Shown one piece after another: positions 13,201 to 25,672 of a stretch of 64,000 nt of DNA. Numbering within the stretch: the stretch's first letter is position 1; each line of letters opens with the position of its first letter. Origin of the DNA: Strix aluco. Taxonomy: Eukaryota; Chordata; Aves; Strigiformes; Strigidae. Position numbers and translations under genes: made by a program. Location: NCBI RefSeq assembly GCF_031877795.1, contig NC_133971.1, positions 14,238,325 through 14,302,324 on the forward strand, given 5' to 3'. The notes beneath the pieces were generated by a model. The model worked only from the letters and a program-made list of their open reading frames with translations. It was not told the origin of the DNA and made no database searches.

Positions 13201-15814
13201 GTCCTTAGGATATGTGAATAAGATTCTCAGAATGGGTTCATGGCATTGTACTTCTTTATGGTAGGCACTGTATATTTCCGGAGAAAAGAACAATGCTCCT
13301 AGGTGAAGACAGACTGACCTAGCAGGTGAATAAATGTGCACAACCACTCTCCTGCAGGGCTGTGAGTATTTCAGAGAGAATGAGAGGACAAACTGATTAA
13401 AAATAAAAAAGCCAACTGGTGTACAAATACATACAATTAAATTATGTTTCAAAATGTCTTGGACCTTCATTACCAATAACAGTGTTACTAAAACTGAAAT
13501 CTGGTCAAGATCTGTCCGTTTCCCACTGTAATCTTGGCAGGTACAGATGAGCAAGCTCTCATCCACGGCTCTCCAGTGGAGAAATGCCTCTTATCTGGCT
13601 GGGCCATATGGGCTTCCAGCAGGGTGTGGCCAGAGACTGGACCCAAGTTGTCTTCTGCTAGTGCAAATCTCTTGGGCACATGTGTACTCTTCTGGCTAGC
13701 TGTGTGTGACAGCTCTCGGGTAATGCTGAGGACAGAGGGGAAGGGAAAGGGATTGCTATTAAAGTCTTGGTAAGAAGTTTTCTCACCAGAATCTTCCTTT
13801 TGGTGTCACATACAGAAAAGCACATCCTCTATTAAGATGGTTCAAGAAAGCTCCTTTTACTGGGGAAGGGGGTTAGCTGTGGCAATTAAATGAACAGGCT
13901 TCCCTTCCTTATTTTCAGAACATCTATAGCAATATGAATGCACATGCTCCCTCAGCATGTCTATGCTGTAGACACTGTGACCAATACTTGCAGGCATGCC
14001 TGGGCTCACCTGACATTCCTTAGCTGAATACAACCAGTAACATGTCTTCAGGTCTGAAGACACGCTGACTAATGGAGAATGTATTCAGCTTCTTAGCCAG
14101 ACTGTGCCAATGAATAGACTTTGTTTCAAAATGCCACACTCCTCCCATTTTAAAAAATGTTATTTCTTGAAAATGGTATAAAATTGGTGAAAATCATTTT
14201 GAGAAGCCTGAGAAATCCATATCAGTGTCTCAGTAAAGAAGTAACCATGCTATACCAGCAAAACAGACTGCTGTAGTTTTCCAGACAGGACACTCTAGAG
14301 CTTGGAAAGTGAGTCTACCACAACTCCATCACTGCATCCCACCCTTACTGTACATATCTATGATTTCTAGATCAGATTTGCTGGATTCATGTCCAGCCAA
14401 AAAACAAAGACTGGGGTCTTGTTGACTGCTCTCAAATTGTAGTATTCCAGCCACTGACAGAGGAACCAGTTGAAGCAGACCAAAGCTGTTCCACCCACAC
14501 ACCTATGTTGTTTTCTGTAGTAATGGGGCTGCAAGGGAAGGTGGTAGCTAACTTATGTCCTCATATGAAACCAGGATGCACCTGGTCTCACAAACTCAAA
14601 GAAAGTGCTTCCATATCTGGTAATACGTATGTAGGCCTTGACTGACACATGTCCACGCCCAATTCAGTATGTATGTTTTCTCCTTTGAGCTGTCATCTGC
14701 AAAGCTTTTTAGCTCACAAAAGCAGCAGCACAAGTTAGGCAGCTGGTTTCTTCTGACTATTTTTTTTAAATGTCAGCTCTATTCTGTACAGTCTGGAAGC
14801 TGAAATAGCTGACTGTATGCATGAGAAAAATAATGGGTGCCTCTGGGTATCAGTGCCAGCAGATACTTCACATCTGAAGTCTCTCTACAATTTCACCTCT
14901 GTAGCTTCTGAAGCAAACCTGGCTCTGGAGCTTTGATAACTGGTTCCCACTGAGAGAGAGGGACCACAAGACCTGGAAAAAGTCTTTTGTTCCAATATTT
15001 TCCTGAGCTACCTGTTTTCAGTGGATCAGTTTCCTGGGAGATCTGCTTGAATGCAAGGGGAAGGGTCAAGGCAGAGAAAAATTACAAGATAAATGATTAG
15101 ATTTTCTATTCACATAGTCATCTAGAACTCGGATTTACTTATCTTTTTAATTTTGATCTGCTGATCATTAAGGGCAAAATCTTCCAGCCCAAAATCTTTA
15201 TCAATTTAAAGTTATTGATGTATTTGTTGGTGCTGATGCATTTGATAATCCAAGGCTACATTCCTGTGGCAGATAAATGGCCCACTCAGCAACAAGATGT
15301 CATCATTCTCCATCCTTTCCTAGAAATTAATCTAGTCATGGTCCTTGAAAGAGACTAGGAATGTAAAGCTCAGCATGCACATACTAGAGTTGATCAAGAA
15401 CAGTTCTGCAAGGACAACTCTCATTAAAAAAACCTCACTTGTTTGATATGAAATCTTCACAAGGGTTATGGATTGAGCAGAATGTTTTCAATGTTCAAAA
15501 TTAAAAGCAGGACTCCATTTTCCATTTAATATAGCCTGTTAGCCAACAGTGACCATGCTAGTTGTCACCTAGCATATGTAAAGGTCTAGGAGACTCTCTG
15601 GTGATCAGTGGCTGAAGTCAGAGATAAGGCATCCTAGGTGACTGCTTTTCCCATCAGACCGTAGAGTTAGCTTCAATCCACTGGTAGTTTTACTCCATAT
15701 AAATAAAAATATTCAATGGGGTAAAGAAAATTTATTGTAGTACCCAGTCATTGTGGCACTCACCAGAGACAAGGCAAGACACATCCCTACTTCAATGGTT
15801 ACTCCATGTGTACA

Positions 15815-15830
15815 GCTTGAAGCTTCAAGC
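15815..15830. repeat. 16-bp perfect palindrome
   Basis: GCTTGAAGCTTCAAGC is its own reverse complement. Palindromes of this size occur by chance at low frequency; there is no supporting context. Confidence 0.8.
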
Positions 15831-17579
15831 TTCTTAGAAACTAAGCAGGCTTAGGCTGAGACAGTTAATTGATAGGTATAACGATGGTGGTGTTTTTCTC
15901 TAAGAACTTTGATTTCTTGGTTCTTTACTGAGTATTACAGCTCAGGAAGTGACATCTAGATCAGAACTACTTTTGGATCAATACTCACATTTCAAGGCCT
16001 AATTGTTCTGCAATGTGAGTCTGTCTTTGGATTCTAAAGGACCAAAGTCTGGGAGGTTTCTCCACCATGAGAAACCATCTCATGCAATTGTAGAAATCAC
16101 AAAACTTCTGCTTTGACCAGATATAACTTAAAGACAGAACAGGAAACCAAACCCAGCCAGATCTGAGTATGACACAGAAACCAAACTGGACTGGTGTTTT
16201 CATAAGTGTACTTTATCCACTCAGAAATCAAAGGTATTTGAGATCCTCAGTTTTGGCTTGGCTCATTTTTACTGAAAAGATCAATATTGCCTAGTCTTTT
16301 GGATCAGAAACATGAACATTTGAACACAGCAGTAGCAAAAAGACCAATGAATGTGTTAGAAGCTTTTATGGCTCAAAAAGTGTACCGCAGCATAACTAAC
16401 TGTTAAATGATTAGAAGCTCCGAGTCAGAAAAGACCCTTGGGTCTTCATTTCAAACCCCTTCCCTCCAGACTACTCCAATCCCAGCATGAATTCATGTGA
16501 ACTAGAAATGGACAAATATACAGGACAGGACTGTGTGTGCCAAAAATCTCTTTAGGTTCACTGGCTCCATCTCATCCCAGCAGAAGAATCTCCCCAGAAT
16601 TATCTTCAGTCCCTATAGATAGATTTGGCTGCAATTCAGGTTACTATTTTTACCGTTAAATTAGCTCTGCCTACTTGCTAAGCTAAAGTATTTAAAAGGG
16701 TTTCTGCTTTCTTAACCAACATTTTAAAATGTGACTGAACGGAAATCACTGGTCAGGCATCCTAGCCTCAAAGACATGCATGGTCTGGTAAAGCAGAAAG
16801 TTTTCTCCTATCATTTGCATGGGAGCAGTATCAAAGTGCAAAATTCCTGAGTGGGTGACAGAATTACACTAATTACATTAAAGAAAGTTCAGAACAGTTC
16901 ACATTAAAACTTTACTCAGATAAACCCTTTTGGAGGGTATTAGAAGAGCAACACCTGTGCAAATGCTGTTCAACCAGCAAAATGGTGGCCATATCCACTA
17001 GGCAATTTATTTTACAACTTTTTCAATAATTTATCTAGCACTGATGATACTGTATTTGTAAGTGAGAAAGTGTAAATTGTCAGTCTCATTTTGCTGCCAC
17101 AAGCTCCTGTGGAGTACTTTTGTACTAGTGTCATAGAAACCTGTTCCACTTGTGTGCCTGACTACACGCACCCAGTGTACCTGAATGGTATTTGCAATGG
17201 AAAATAGAACTTGTATTTCTCAATTAGAGAGCTTGACTATTCTTACAGATGCCTTAGTTTCTTGAGCTCTTTGTCCATTGAATCTGAACTGTAAACTTTG
17301 TTTAAATATTGTTCCCACAGGGGGCATTTCTTTTTTTAACATCTTCTGCATGTTTACCTCCCTGCATAAAAAATAAGCTGGAGGCAGGGAGGGAGAGAGG
17401 GCAAATTGGAAGTCTGATCAGGTGCTTGGTTTACATGGTCATCAGCAGTCACTTTCAGGATGGGACAAACAGTTGATATGACAGCAAATTTTCAGGGACT
17501 GGTGAAAAGATATTCCTGTGGTGGTCACCTGAGTCAGGAATGTTCAACTTTTTCTGTCTCTGTTTTATTGTGGAGATAA

Positions 17580-17602
17580 CGGGGGTGGAGGGGGGGGGGA
17601 GG
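17580..17602 (+). repeat. G-tract, potential G-quadruplex
   Basis: GGGGG T GG A and then nine or more Gs, then AGGAAG. It is G-rich on the + strand in otherwise AT-rich sequence. Confidence 0.6.
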
Positions 17603-18044
17603 AAGTGTTTTTTTCGTTAGTGGTAAGGGCAAAGGGAGGTGTACATTTCCTCTTCTAAAAGTGCAATGTATGAAGCTGCTTGGGGGTTTTTGTGTGTGTG
17701 TAGACAGGCATATAGGACAAGTCAGTAAGTAATTGTCATTGCTGCAGCACCAGCTTGCATCATAAGCACAATCGGTCAGAAGTCTCATACCTACTACCTT
17801 TTTTTTCTCAGGTTCACAGTGGAAATTCACACCTCAATCAGTTGCCTTATCGAACCTGAATGTGTGAGAAAGTCCTTCTATAGTACCCAACCCAAAGAAG
17901 ATCAGTTCATAAATTGGTAAGCAACTCAGCTCTTTCAAAGGTAGTGGAAATCTTAGACTTCATATGGCTGTGGTCTCCTTCATCTAGAAAATCAAATGAA
18001 AGAACTAGCAAAAATACCAGTTAAGATGATGAAGATGGTTGAAG

Positions 18045-18410
18045 GTGTGGAGTAGCTTCATGGAGAGGGGAGATAAAATAGACTAGGGTGCTTTAGTTTG
18101 GAAAAGAGGCTGTTGAGGAGGTGTGATAGGTACAACCGTTTCTGAAAGACAGAGAAGTCAAACAAAATTTAGCTACTGCTTCTCAGAACACAAGGTCCAA
18201 GGGCATCAGAGGAACTTAACAGGTGATTGATTCAAAACACATGAATACAAATAATACATAGGCGAACTGGGAAATTCTTCAACTTGGGAAACTGTGAATA
18301 GCAGAGTGATTAAACAAATTCATGGCGGTTAAGTCCATCAGGACTATCGAGCAAAAAACGGCTGCTACAACTGCCAGGCTGTAAAATCCTTAGACTGCAG
18401 GCAGAACTGA
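18045..18410 (+). mobile_element. ancient amniote CR1/L3-like LINE relic, 3' part
   Basis: This is a heavily diverged copy in sense orientation. Order-preserving matches to the old amniote CR1 3' region are: GCTTTAGTTTGGAAAAGAGG followed by a TGATAGGTACAA segment; CAGAACACAAGGTCCAAGGG; GAAATTCTTCAACTTGGG; and AACAAATTCATGGCGGTTAA followed by GTCCATCAGGACTATCGAGC. The last block corresponds to the element's 'AAATTCATGGAGGATAGGTC' region. The recognition comes from family knowledge rather than a search. It is clearly older than the three minus-strand CR1 loci. Confidence 0.72.
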
Positions 18411-20691
18411 AGCAATGATAAACCAAGGAAGTTACTACAGGAGGACTAATCACGTTTCTGAAAAAAAGTTACTGAGATGATTCAGACCTGGAGTCCAAAT
18501 TTGTTAAGGATTTGGAATTTAGGTTCATTATAACTTCAGCTGCAATGTTCAGCTCCACATAGTTATTTAAACTTCTGCATTCAGAAATGTGGGGTGTTGT
18601 TCTTCTTTGGCTTTTTTTAAGAATTTTGATTCAAATGTGTCCCATAAATATTACTTTTTTTTTTTTTTTTTTTTCCCCCCTAAGTCTCCAGGAGCTCATG
18701 ACTGGTCTAATAAAAGTTTTGAAAAAATCTGTCAGAATGCCACAAGAGTATCCGAGACTCACTTTCAAACTCTGGGGTGTACAGTACCATAGCTGCATGT
18801 ACTAAAATTACACCAAGTATTTGTCAACATAAACAAATAAGGGGATATTCTTGCTGTGTTCTTATGACCTTTTGCTTCAAAGGTAAATGCAAGCTTAATT
18901 TCTAGTATTTCTCAGCTTTTGCTGAGGCATTCTAAGTGTCTCAGTTTTAAACAAGATTGAACATGTTCACAGCTGAAATCTAAATGGGTTCTGCATCCCT
19001 GTTGAAATGTTCTGCTTAAATGTTTGATCCTTAATGCAGTCTACACTCTGCCCACAGCAAATGTTCCTCCCAGCTGCTGTTCTTCCCATTAACAGAAAGA
19101 AGAAGAATTAAGGTACTGCTCTATCTAAACATGTTGAAGCCAAGAGTTCAGTAGCTGCCATCCAATATGCAGTGGCCTATAATAGATTGGGTAATTGCCT
19201 GCCTGTATATTCAGAACTCATACTGCATGAAAATAACATTCTCTTTGTTAGAAACATTTTCCTGATCACTTAGTCCTTTTCATTTCCAGTCATTCAAACA
19301 GGGCTTCCTCCTCCTTTCCATTCTGGAAAACTCTCCCCAAAAAAGATAAAAAATTAGAATTTTTTTCATTATTACCCAGTGTTTAGCCATAACGGGAAGT
19401 TTTGTCTTGGAGTGGAAGGAGAGAAAACAAAAGCCCTAGGATCGTGCCAGATTCAGCCCATTTATCCCTGAATTATCATAGGTCACTCATTGCATTTCCA
19501 TCTGATACATTTCTAAATTGTATTCCCTCCTGCCATTTGTCTATTTTGTCATTCTCCAGTACTTGAACAAGTACTAGTAAAATAGAATCTCTTTCTATTT
19601 CCAAATACTGCAAATACAAACAAAAAAACCAAAACAAAACGAAACAACTTTCACATTAAGACAGTGACAAACCAATTTTTCCCTCCAGCTTTTTAGATAA
19701 AGAGTCATTCTGGTACCAAACTCTATCATTCTGAATAATTGTCAAGGCAAATATCCCAGTTCCTCCTATTCACTGGTACATGAAGAAACACCTGGAATTC
19801 ATTCCAGGGACTAGATGAAGCTCTATCATAGGAGAGACTATGTAACATGGGTCTGATAAACTTTGTCCTATTATTTGATTCCTCAGCTTCACTCAGTAGC
19901 CTGGCACACATTTTACTTTGGTTTTGTTCTTGAGCGAGAATAGGAGTTAATTGGCAGGAGGCTGTGCAAATACTTTTTGTCTATCAGACCAGGCTGTTCA
20001 TGGGAACCCCACTGATGACTCTCATCAGCTTGTCTCTTCGATCTAAATGTGTCTGGGGAGAAGTAGAAACAATTCAGCTAAAATATTCATGTACCAAAAC
20101 TTTATTCATTCCTCCCTGGAAATACGGGTGGGTTCTTCCCTCCTCAGATTCTTTCTTTTTCCTTTTGTTCTGTTTTTTCTTGTGACCATCTGACTACTAC
20201 ACTGACTAATACAGTGCGTTAGACAAGCAGGAATTCATTTGAATGTGTATTAAATTACCCAGTGCAAGCTTGTCATTGCAATTGGTCACATTTCTTCTTT
20301 TTCTCTGTTTCAGCAAAGCCTTCTCTCTTAGCTTTCTGCCACAAGCTTCTTTGAGGTGGGGAGGAAAAGCATGAGGGAACACTCAATCCATAAAAAATTA
20401 AAAGTAAAAAATTAGACAGACACACAGAAAAGAAAAAAACGCTGAAAGTTAACAGAAACAATTTCCACAGGCTTTGTAATCACCAAGCTTCCACTTTTAG
20501 TGTCTGGGAGAAATGACCAAGGACACCACACTTCTGGAAGAGCATTGTGATATTACCACCACACACCAAGTTCAGCAAACTAGTATTGCTACCAGACTCC
20601 ATCAATACCAATCTCTTTTGTGGGAGTTATTCCTCTCTATAGAAGTAATTAAACATTCACAGACCCAGAGCAAGCATAGGCAATTAGGAGG
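18411..20691. other. intergenic, no gene seen
   Basis: Contains a T20-C6 homopolymer at 18655-18680. Short ORFs beside it (18587-18805) arise from the T-run. Nothing else was recognised. Confidence 0.65.
18655..18680 (+). repeat. T20 C6 homopolymer tract
   Basis: A run of 20 Ts followed by six Cs. It has no polyadenylation hexamer next to it on the - strand, so it does not look like a retrocopy tail. Confidence 0.9.
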
Positions 20692-20810
20692 GATATGATG
20701 GCCCAGTGGGTAGATATGTCACCAGGGGATATAGGAGAACAAGGCTCAAGATCCTACTCCAGTACCCATTTAATTATTTATATAACCAAATAGACACTAT
20801 TTATCTACTT
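20692..20810 (+). mobile_element. ancient tRNA-derived SINE relic
   Basis: TGGCCCAGTGG at 20699-20709 is a perfect RNA polymerase III A box (TGGCNNAGTGG). GGCTCAAGATCC at 20743-20754 is a near-perfect B box at tRNA-like spacing (44 bases). The body between them (GGTAGATATGTCACCAGGGG, then ATATAGGAGAACAA) and the tail CATTTAATTATTTATATA resemble the tRNA-headed SINEs of turtles and crocodilians. Birds have few SINEs, so this would be an old inherited copy. It cannot be a functional tRNA: the acceptor stem and anticodon arm do not form. Confidence 0.75.
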
Positions 20811-23800
20811 CAATAGCACTAACAGGAGATGTCACTTGAAAAAGTCTTGTTCCAAGTACCCATTAGCACCACGGTGAGAGTACTCAACTAGATTGTGAAA
20901 AAGATGCTTTTTTGTTCTTAAACTGACTCAGAGACAGAAGCTCATTAGCAATTAGCCATTCTAGTGTGCAGAAGACTGGTCTCTCTTCCCCTTGGGTTTT
21001 TTCTCACCAAACAACAGTAATATTACTTATATTTCATTTACTTTCATGAAAGAAGCAAACTGTTGCCTGCCACTGATGTGGCAAAAAAACTGCATCCCAG
21101 CTGGCGGATTGCCTCGGCTCAGTTGATACCTCTTCAGTGATTTCTGGAGTATAGAAGGAAGCCAAGGACTGTTGTAAATGGACTTTGAAGCCACCTGAAA
21201 CACCTTTGCTCGTGGAGCTGTTCAGCAATGTGGTATCACCTTGTTCTTGTCTACATCCAGGCAAAACAACCCCAAGATGAAATGTTCAAGACTTTAGAAG
21301 CTCAGAGTCAGGGTGGAGGGAACAAGAGCTCTGGCCCCAGAAATGAGCTTGTGGAGACTTTGTTACAAATCAGCTTAACTGAGAAACAATCTTTTGGGGG
21401 TATACTGAGAGAACAGCTAACAGCAGGATAATTTGATTAGAGACATGGAATTAGACGAAGGAGTGGCTTAAAATAAACTGCTTAAATATTTTAAAGCTAT
21501 GAGTAATACGAAAGACTGGGAGAGTGCTCTGGATATTTTTTTCAAAGAAAGCATTCAAGAAGATTTGCTAGTAGTGGAGGCTGCGTGGAGGAGGAAGTCA
21601 TGCAAGCACGAGCATAAGGAGCAGGGCAGAGGTAACAGACCTCAAAGGGCTGGTGCACAAGAGTCTCTCTCATGAGAGAGGGTGCTTGGTGGGTCATGGT
21701 TTAGGAACTGCCCTGTACTCATGGGATGTTATTCCAGTGTGGACTAGGAAATCTTTTTCTTGGTTTTAATAATGTATTATGGTTGCTGTTTACCGCAAAC
21801 AGAAACTGAACCACTGCAACAGCAAACATTGTCATTCATCAGAAGGCTTTGGGAGGCAAAAAAATCTGTATCATGCTGTATGCTTGGGATGGGCTTGCAG
21901 CAGTAACACTACACCAATTCACCTCTGTGTTTAGATACCCTGAGTCTGAATTGGTAACGATCCACAATGTCCTCATCTCTTTCTTGAACTGAATCTAAAT
22001 CCTTGGAAAAGCTGAAGCTTGATTCTCAGTCTGGGAGAAATCAGCAGCCAGGAAGCAAACCCTTGCATGAATTTACCTGTATCAAGCTACTGTGTGCATT
22101 ATGAACAATGGTAGAATGTACTATTCAGTCAGGTAAATCTCATTCAGAAGTTTGGGATACAGAAAAGGTATCTTTGATCACGTCTATTTGATCCTTCTTT
22201 AGGAATAGAAAAGGTGCAGCTACGCTAATTTAAGATGATTCAAAAGCCAAGTACAGTACATAGCTGCAACTTGCAAAAAATTTTATTATCTCTTTAATAG
22301 CCAGTAACTTTTGCATGGGCTTTCATTTCACTGTTGTGAATGCCATTGGAAGCCTGCTAGAGAAGTTAGATAGTGAAGCTATATGTATATCTATCTGCAA
22401 ACATATCAGTGATGGAGGTGTCTCTTTGGAATCCATTATATCCATCTGGTTTCCTGTTTTTATTTATATTATGTTAAGAGCAAAGCAAAGTTTGAAGGTG
22501 TATTACTCAATACATTGTAGGCTAGACTCCCCCTCAGGCCAAATATGGGCAGCTAACAAGTTTTTGAGCATATTAGCCTGAAGCCTAATATAGTTTTTGA
22601 GCTTCATGAGTTGCACTGGTTGAGCTAACACAACTGAAAAATGATGCTTTTTTAGCCTACTGAGACAGGATCTCTGAGGAAGCAGGAACAGAGTTCAAAA
22701 TCAAAGGATAAGCTTATGCTGCTGATTGTTTTTTCTGCCCAACAAAATAATCAGTCAAAATCCTGAGTGGTTGCAAATGTTGTCATAGCTGTGGTATATG
22801 TATGATGCAAAAGCTACTTGCACTTTTCTCTCCCCACTGGGGTTTCTAGTCCTGAACTCAACTGTATCCTTACACAGCCAGTGAAGCACAACACATTTTG
22901 TGGTGCTGCAGTGCACGAAAGCGTGGAAAACTGCTGTTTTGTAGCTAACATGCATAGGGCCACCGTGGATGGATGGCACTTCCATCAGGCTCTCCTTGCC
23001 CAGCTAAGTCCAGCTCTCTGTTAAACAAAGCCAAACTGCTGCATTATCCCAGGACTGCATCTGAGCCTTCATGGGCTGATGTTTATCAAGAGATTATAGA
23101 ACTTTCAATCTTTGCCCACCAGCAGACATGCACTTCCCTACCTGCACTGCTCTGGGACCTGATTCGCAGTCTGATCCTTTTGACTTCTTGGGATTCAAAG
23201 ACATTCATCACCACTTGGAATTCCCCAACAGTTGTCAGGCCCTAAAAGAGTAAACACTGAATGGGATATATTTCCCTGTTACATCCCTGCTAATAGCTGC
23301 ACATAGTGTCAGGCCAAGCGCAGGTTTGCTGTACAGTTAGTGACTCAAAACCACAGCTTGTTTTTAGAAACCCTCCTCTGTATAGTTGTGAGCTCTCTGC
23401 TCCTTCACCACACTCAGAATTCATCATCCATGATACAGACAATACTTCCACTTGACATTTCAACTCGAAGAAGGAAAAACTTCAGAATTCAGATTGCGTG
23501 ACTAAAAAATTTTATTAGACATTTCACAGCTGTAACTCCTTGAGGTTGCTTCCCATTATATCAAGAATAATGTGGATAAAAAGAAAGAGATGATGAAAGT
23601 TGCTTTTCTATTTTGGCCAATCTGTTCTGTAGGCCTCATTAGGCCTTGGGTGTACTGATTCTCATCACAACATCAAGTCTAAATGCTTAAAATATTTTCT
23701 GACTATGAACTCTACAACTGTGCAGACACCACTGTTCTGTACTCTCAGCTTGCTTTTCTCCCATCCAGGCTCCACCTCAGTCCCATGAGAATGACAGCAC

Positions 23801-24163
23801 ATGTCTACACAGAAATGAAAGACTGAGAGATACTTTCAACAATTTTTAATGCAAGATTTTATTTATTTTTTCTGGAAAAGTAATGTAATCCTACTGTTCA
23901 TTACAGTACTTAATTTTCCCCACCCATGGATCTGTAGAGCATCAGACACCAGATAGTCTGCCTAATCTCCTGGAAATCCAGGGACAACCAACTTCCTCAT
24001 GGATACTTTGGAGACTGTTAAATGCCCCTCTCAGATGTTCAACAGAATGATAATTAAAATAATAATCCTTCCATTCATCTTTAGTTTCAGAAATAGCCTT
24101 ATAAGCAATAAGCAGTAAGCATAAAGTCTTTAAGTTGTCCTCTCAATAAAACCAATAGTGTAA
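20811..24163. other. intergenic, no gene seen
   Basis: About 3.4 kb of non-repetitive sequence with only short ORFs and no family motif. Nothing was recognised. Confidence 0.65.
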
Positions 24164-24168
24164 GTACT
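24164..24168 (+). repeat. 5-bp target-site duplication, left copy
   Basis: GTACT directly precedes the LTR start TGTCCTGG. The same five bases follow the LTR end CTCCACA at 25668-25672. A 5-bp duplication is the ERVL/class III (ERV3) integration signature. Confidence 0.9.
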
Positions 24169-25667
24169 TGTCCTGGTTTCACAGAATCACGGAATAGTCT
24201 AGGTTGGAAAAGAACTTGAAAGATCATCCAGTCCAACCATTGACCTAACACTGACAGTTCCCAACTACACCATATCCCTAAGCGCTAAGTCAACTTTTAA
24301 ACACCTCCAGGGATGGGGACTCCACCACCTTCCTGGGCAGCCCATTCCAATGCCTAACAACCCGTTCTGTAAAGAAATGCTTCCTAATATCCAGTCTAAA
24401 CCTCCCTGGTGCAATTTGAGGTCATTCCCTCTTGTCCTATCGCTTGTTACTTGGTTAAAGAGACTCATCCCCAGCTCTCTGCAACCTCCTTTCAGGTAGT
24501 TGTAGAGGGCGATGAGGTCTCCCCTCAGCCTCCTCTTCTCCAGACTAAACAACCCCAGTTCCCTCAGCCGTTCCTCGTACGACATGTGCTCCAGACCCTC
24601 CACCAGCTTCGTTGCCCTTCTCTGGACACGCTCGAGTAATTCAATGTCCTTTTTGTAGTGAGGGGCCCAAAACTGAACCCAGTGATCAAGGTGCGGCCTC
24701 ACCAGTGCCAAGTACAGGGGTAAGATCACTTCCTTGTCCCTGCTGGCCACGCTATTTCTGACACAAGCCAGGATGCCATTGGCCTTCTTGGCCACCTGGG
24801 CACACTGCTGGCTCATGTTCAGCCGGCTGTCAATCAACACCCCCAGGTCCCTCTCTGACTGGCAGCTCTCCAGCCACTCCTCCCCAAGCCTGTAGCGCTG
24901 CTGGGGGTTGTTGTGGCCCAAGTTCAGCACCCGGCATTTGGCCTTATTGAAGCTCCTACCGTTGGCCTCAGCCCATCGCTCCAGCCTGTCCAGGTCTCTC
25001 TGCAGAGCCTCCCTACCCTCGAGCAGATCAACACTCCCACCCTACTTGGTGTCATCTGCAAACTTACTGAGGGTGCACTCAATCCCCTCGTCTAGATCAT
25101 CAATAAAGATATTAAACAGGAGTGGCCCCAAAACCGAGCCTTGGGGGACACCACTTGTGACCAGCTGCCAACTGAATTTAACTCCGTTCACCACAACTCT
25201 TTGGGCCCGGCCATCCAGCCAGTTTTTTGCCCAGCAAAGCATGGGCCCATCCAAGCCACAAGCAGCCAGTTTCGCCAGGAGAATGCTGCAGGAAACGGTG
25301 TCAAAGGCCTTACTAAGTCAAGGATGGAGTTAACTTTGATTGGAGTATTTCATACCATGTGATGTCATGCCCAGGGATATAGGTGGGCTCTCTTGGGCAG
25401 GCGTGGATTTTAGGTCGGCCCTGGTGTGTGTTGCTGGGGGGGGGCGGTCGCCATGCTTGCAAGCCACTGCTGCATTTTACCCGTTTCTTTTTTGGACTCA
25501 CTATTGTTACTGTTGTTCTCTTGTTATATTTAGTAAATTCTTTCTTTTTATTCAACCTACAAATTCGCTTCTTTTTTCCCTTCCCTATTTCAGCAGAGGG
25601 GGGCGGAGGGGGAGGTGAACGGCTGACCACGTGGCATCTGGCTGCCAGCTGAGTTCAAACCTCCACA
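24169..25667 (+). mobile_element. solo ERVL-like LTR, split by a CR1 insertion
   Basis: The LTR begins TGTCCTGGTTTC (24169-24180), is interrupted by a CR1 (24181-25320), and resumes at AGGATGGAGTTAACTTTGAT. It continues with TTTCATACCATGTGATGTCA, a T-rich zone (TATTTAGTAAATTC, TTCAACCTACAAATTCGC), a G-rich zone (about 25600-25615) and the end CTCCACA at 25667. The order and termini match the bird ERVL-type LTRs that start TGTCCTGGTTT and end near AAACCACGACA. Some U3 sequence between GTTAACTTT and GGAGTATTTC appears deleted. With TG...CA ends and flanking GTACT duplications but no gag, pol or env beside it, it is a recombination-derived solo LTR. Confidence 0.9.
24181..25320 (-). mobile_element. 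CR1 LINE copy (1.14 kb, 5'-truncated) with dead ORF2
   Basis: The 3' terminus lies at the left edge (ACAGAATCACGGAATAGTCT); the 5' truncation is at the right edge near GGCCTTACTAAGTCA. The - strand carries the end of the reverse transcriptase: [24 protein letters not shown] and the catalytic FADDTK box. The thumb and C-terminal region follow ([38 protein letters not shown]). It is inactive: a TAG directly follows FADDTK at about 25045, the reading frame of the last ~40 residues is shifted, and a base is missing near 25315. It inserted 12 bp inside the LTR, so it is younger than that LTR. The 221-codon and 70-codon ORFs here are CR1 remnants, not host genes. Confidence 0.96.
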
Positions 25668-25672
25668 GTACT
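25668..25672 (+). repeat. 5-bp target-site duplication, right copy
   Basis: GTACT immediately after the LTR end, identical to 24164-24168. Confidence 0.9.

Larger units (their letters stand above)
10931..18044. other. intergenic, no gene seen
   Basis: Seven kilobases of non-repetitive sequence. Small items are a near-perfect direct repeat of TGACTTCATAC at 11751-11772, a 16-bp palindrome at 15815-15830 and a G-tract at about 17581-17600. No ORF over 130 codons and no RNA gene was recognised. AT-rich stretches such as 15120-15260 could be conserved noncoding elements, but that cannot be judged from one sequence. Confidence 0.65.

Noticed and set aside
24265-25254. 221-codon and 70-codon - strand ORFs as host genes
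   Set aside because: They are the reverse transcriptase and C-terminus of a dead CR1 ORF2 (FADDTK box, [13 protein letters not shown]1 3' repeats beside them).
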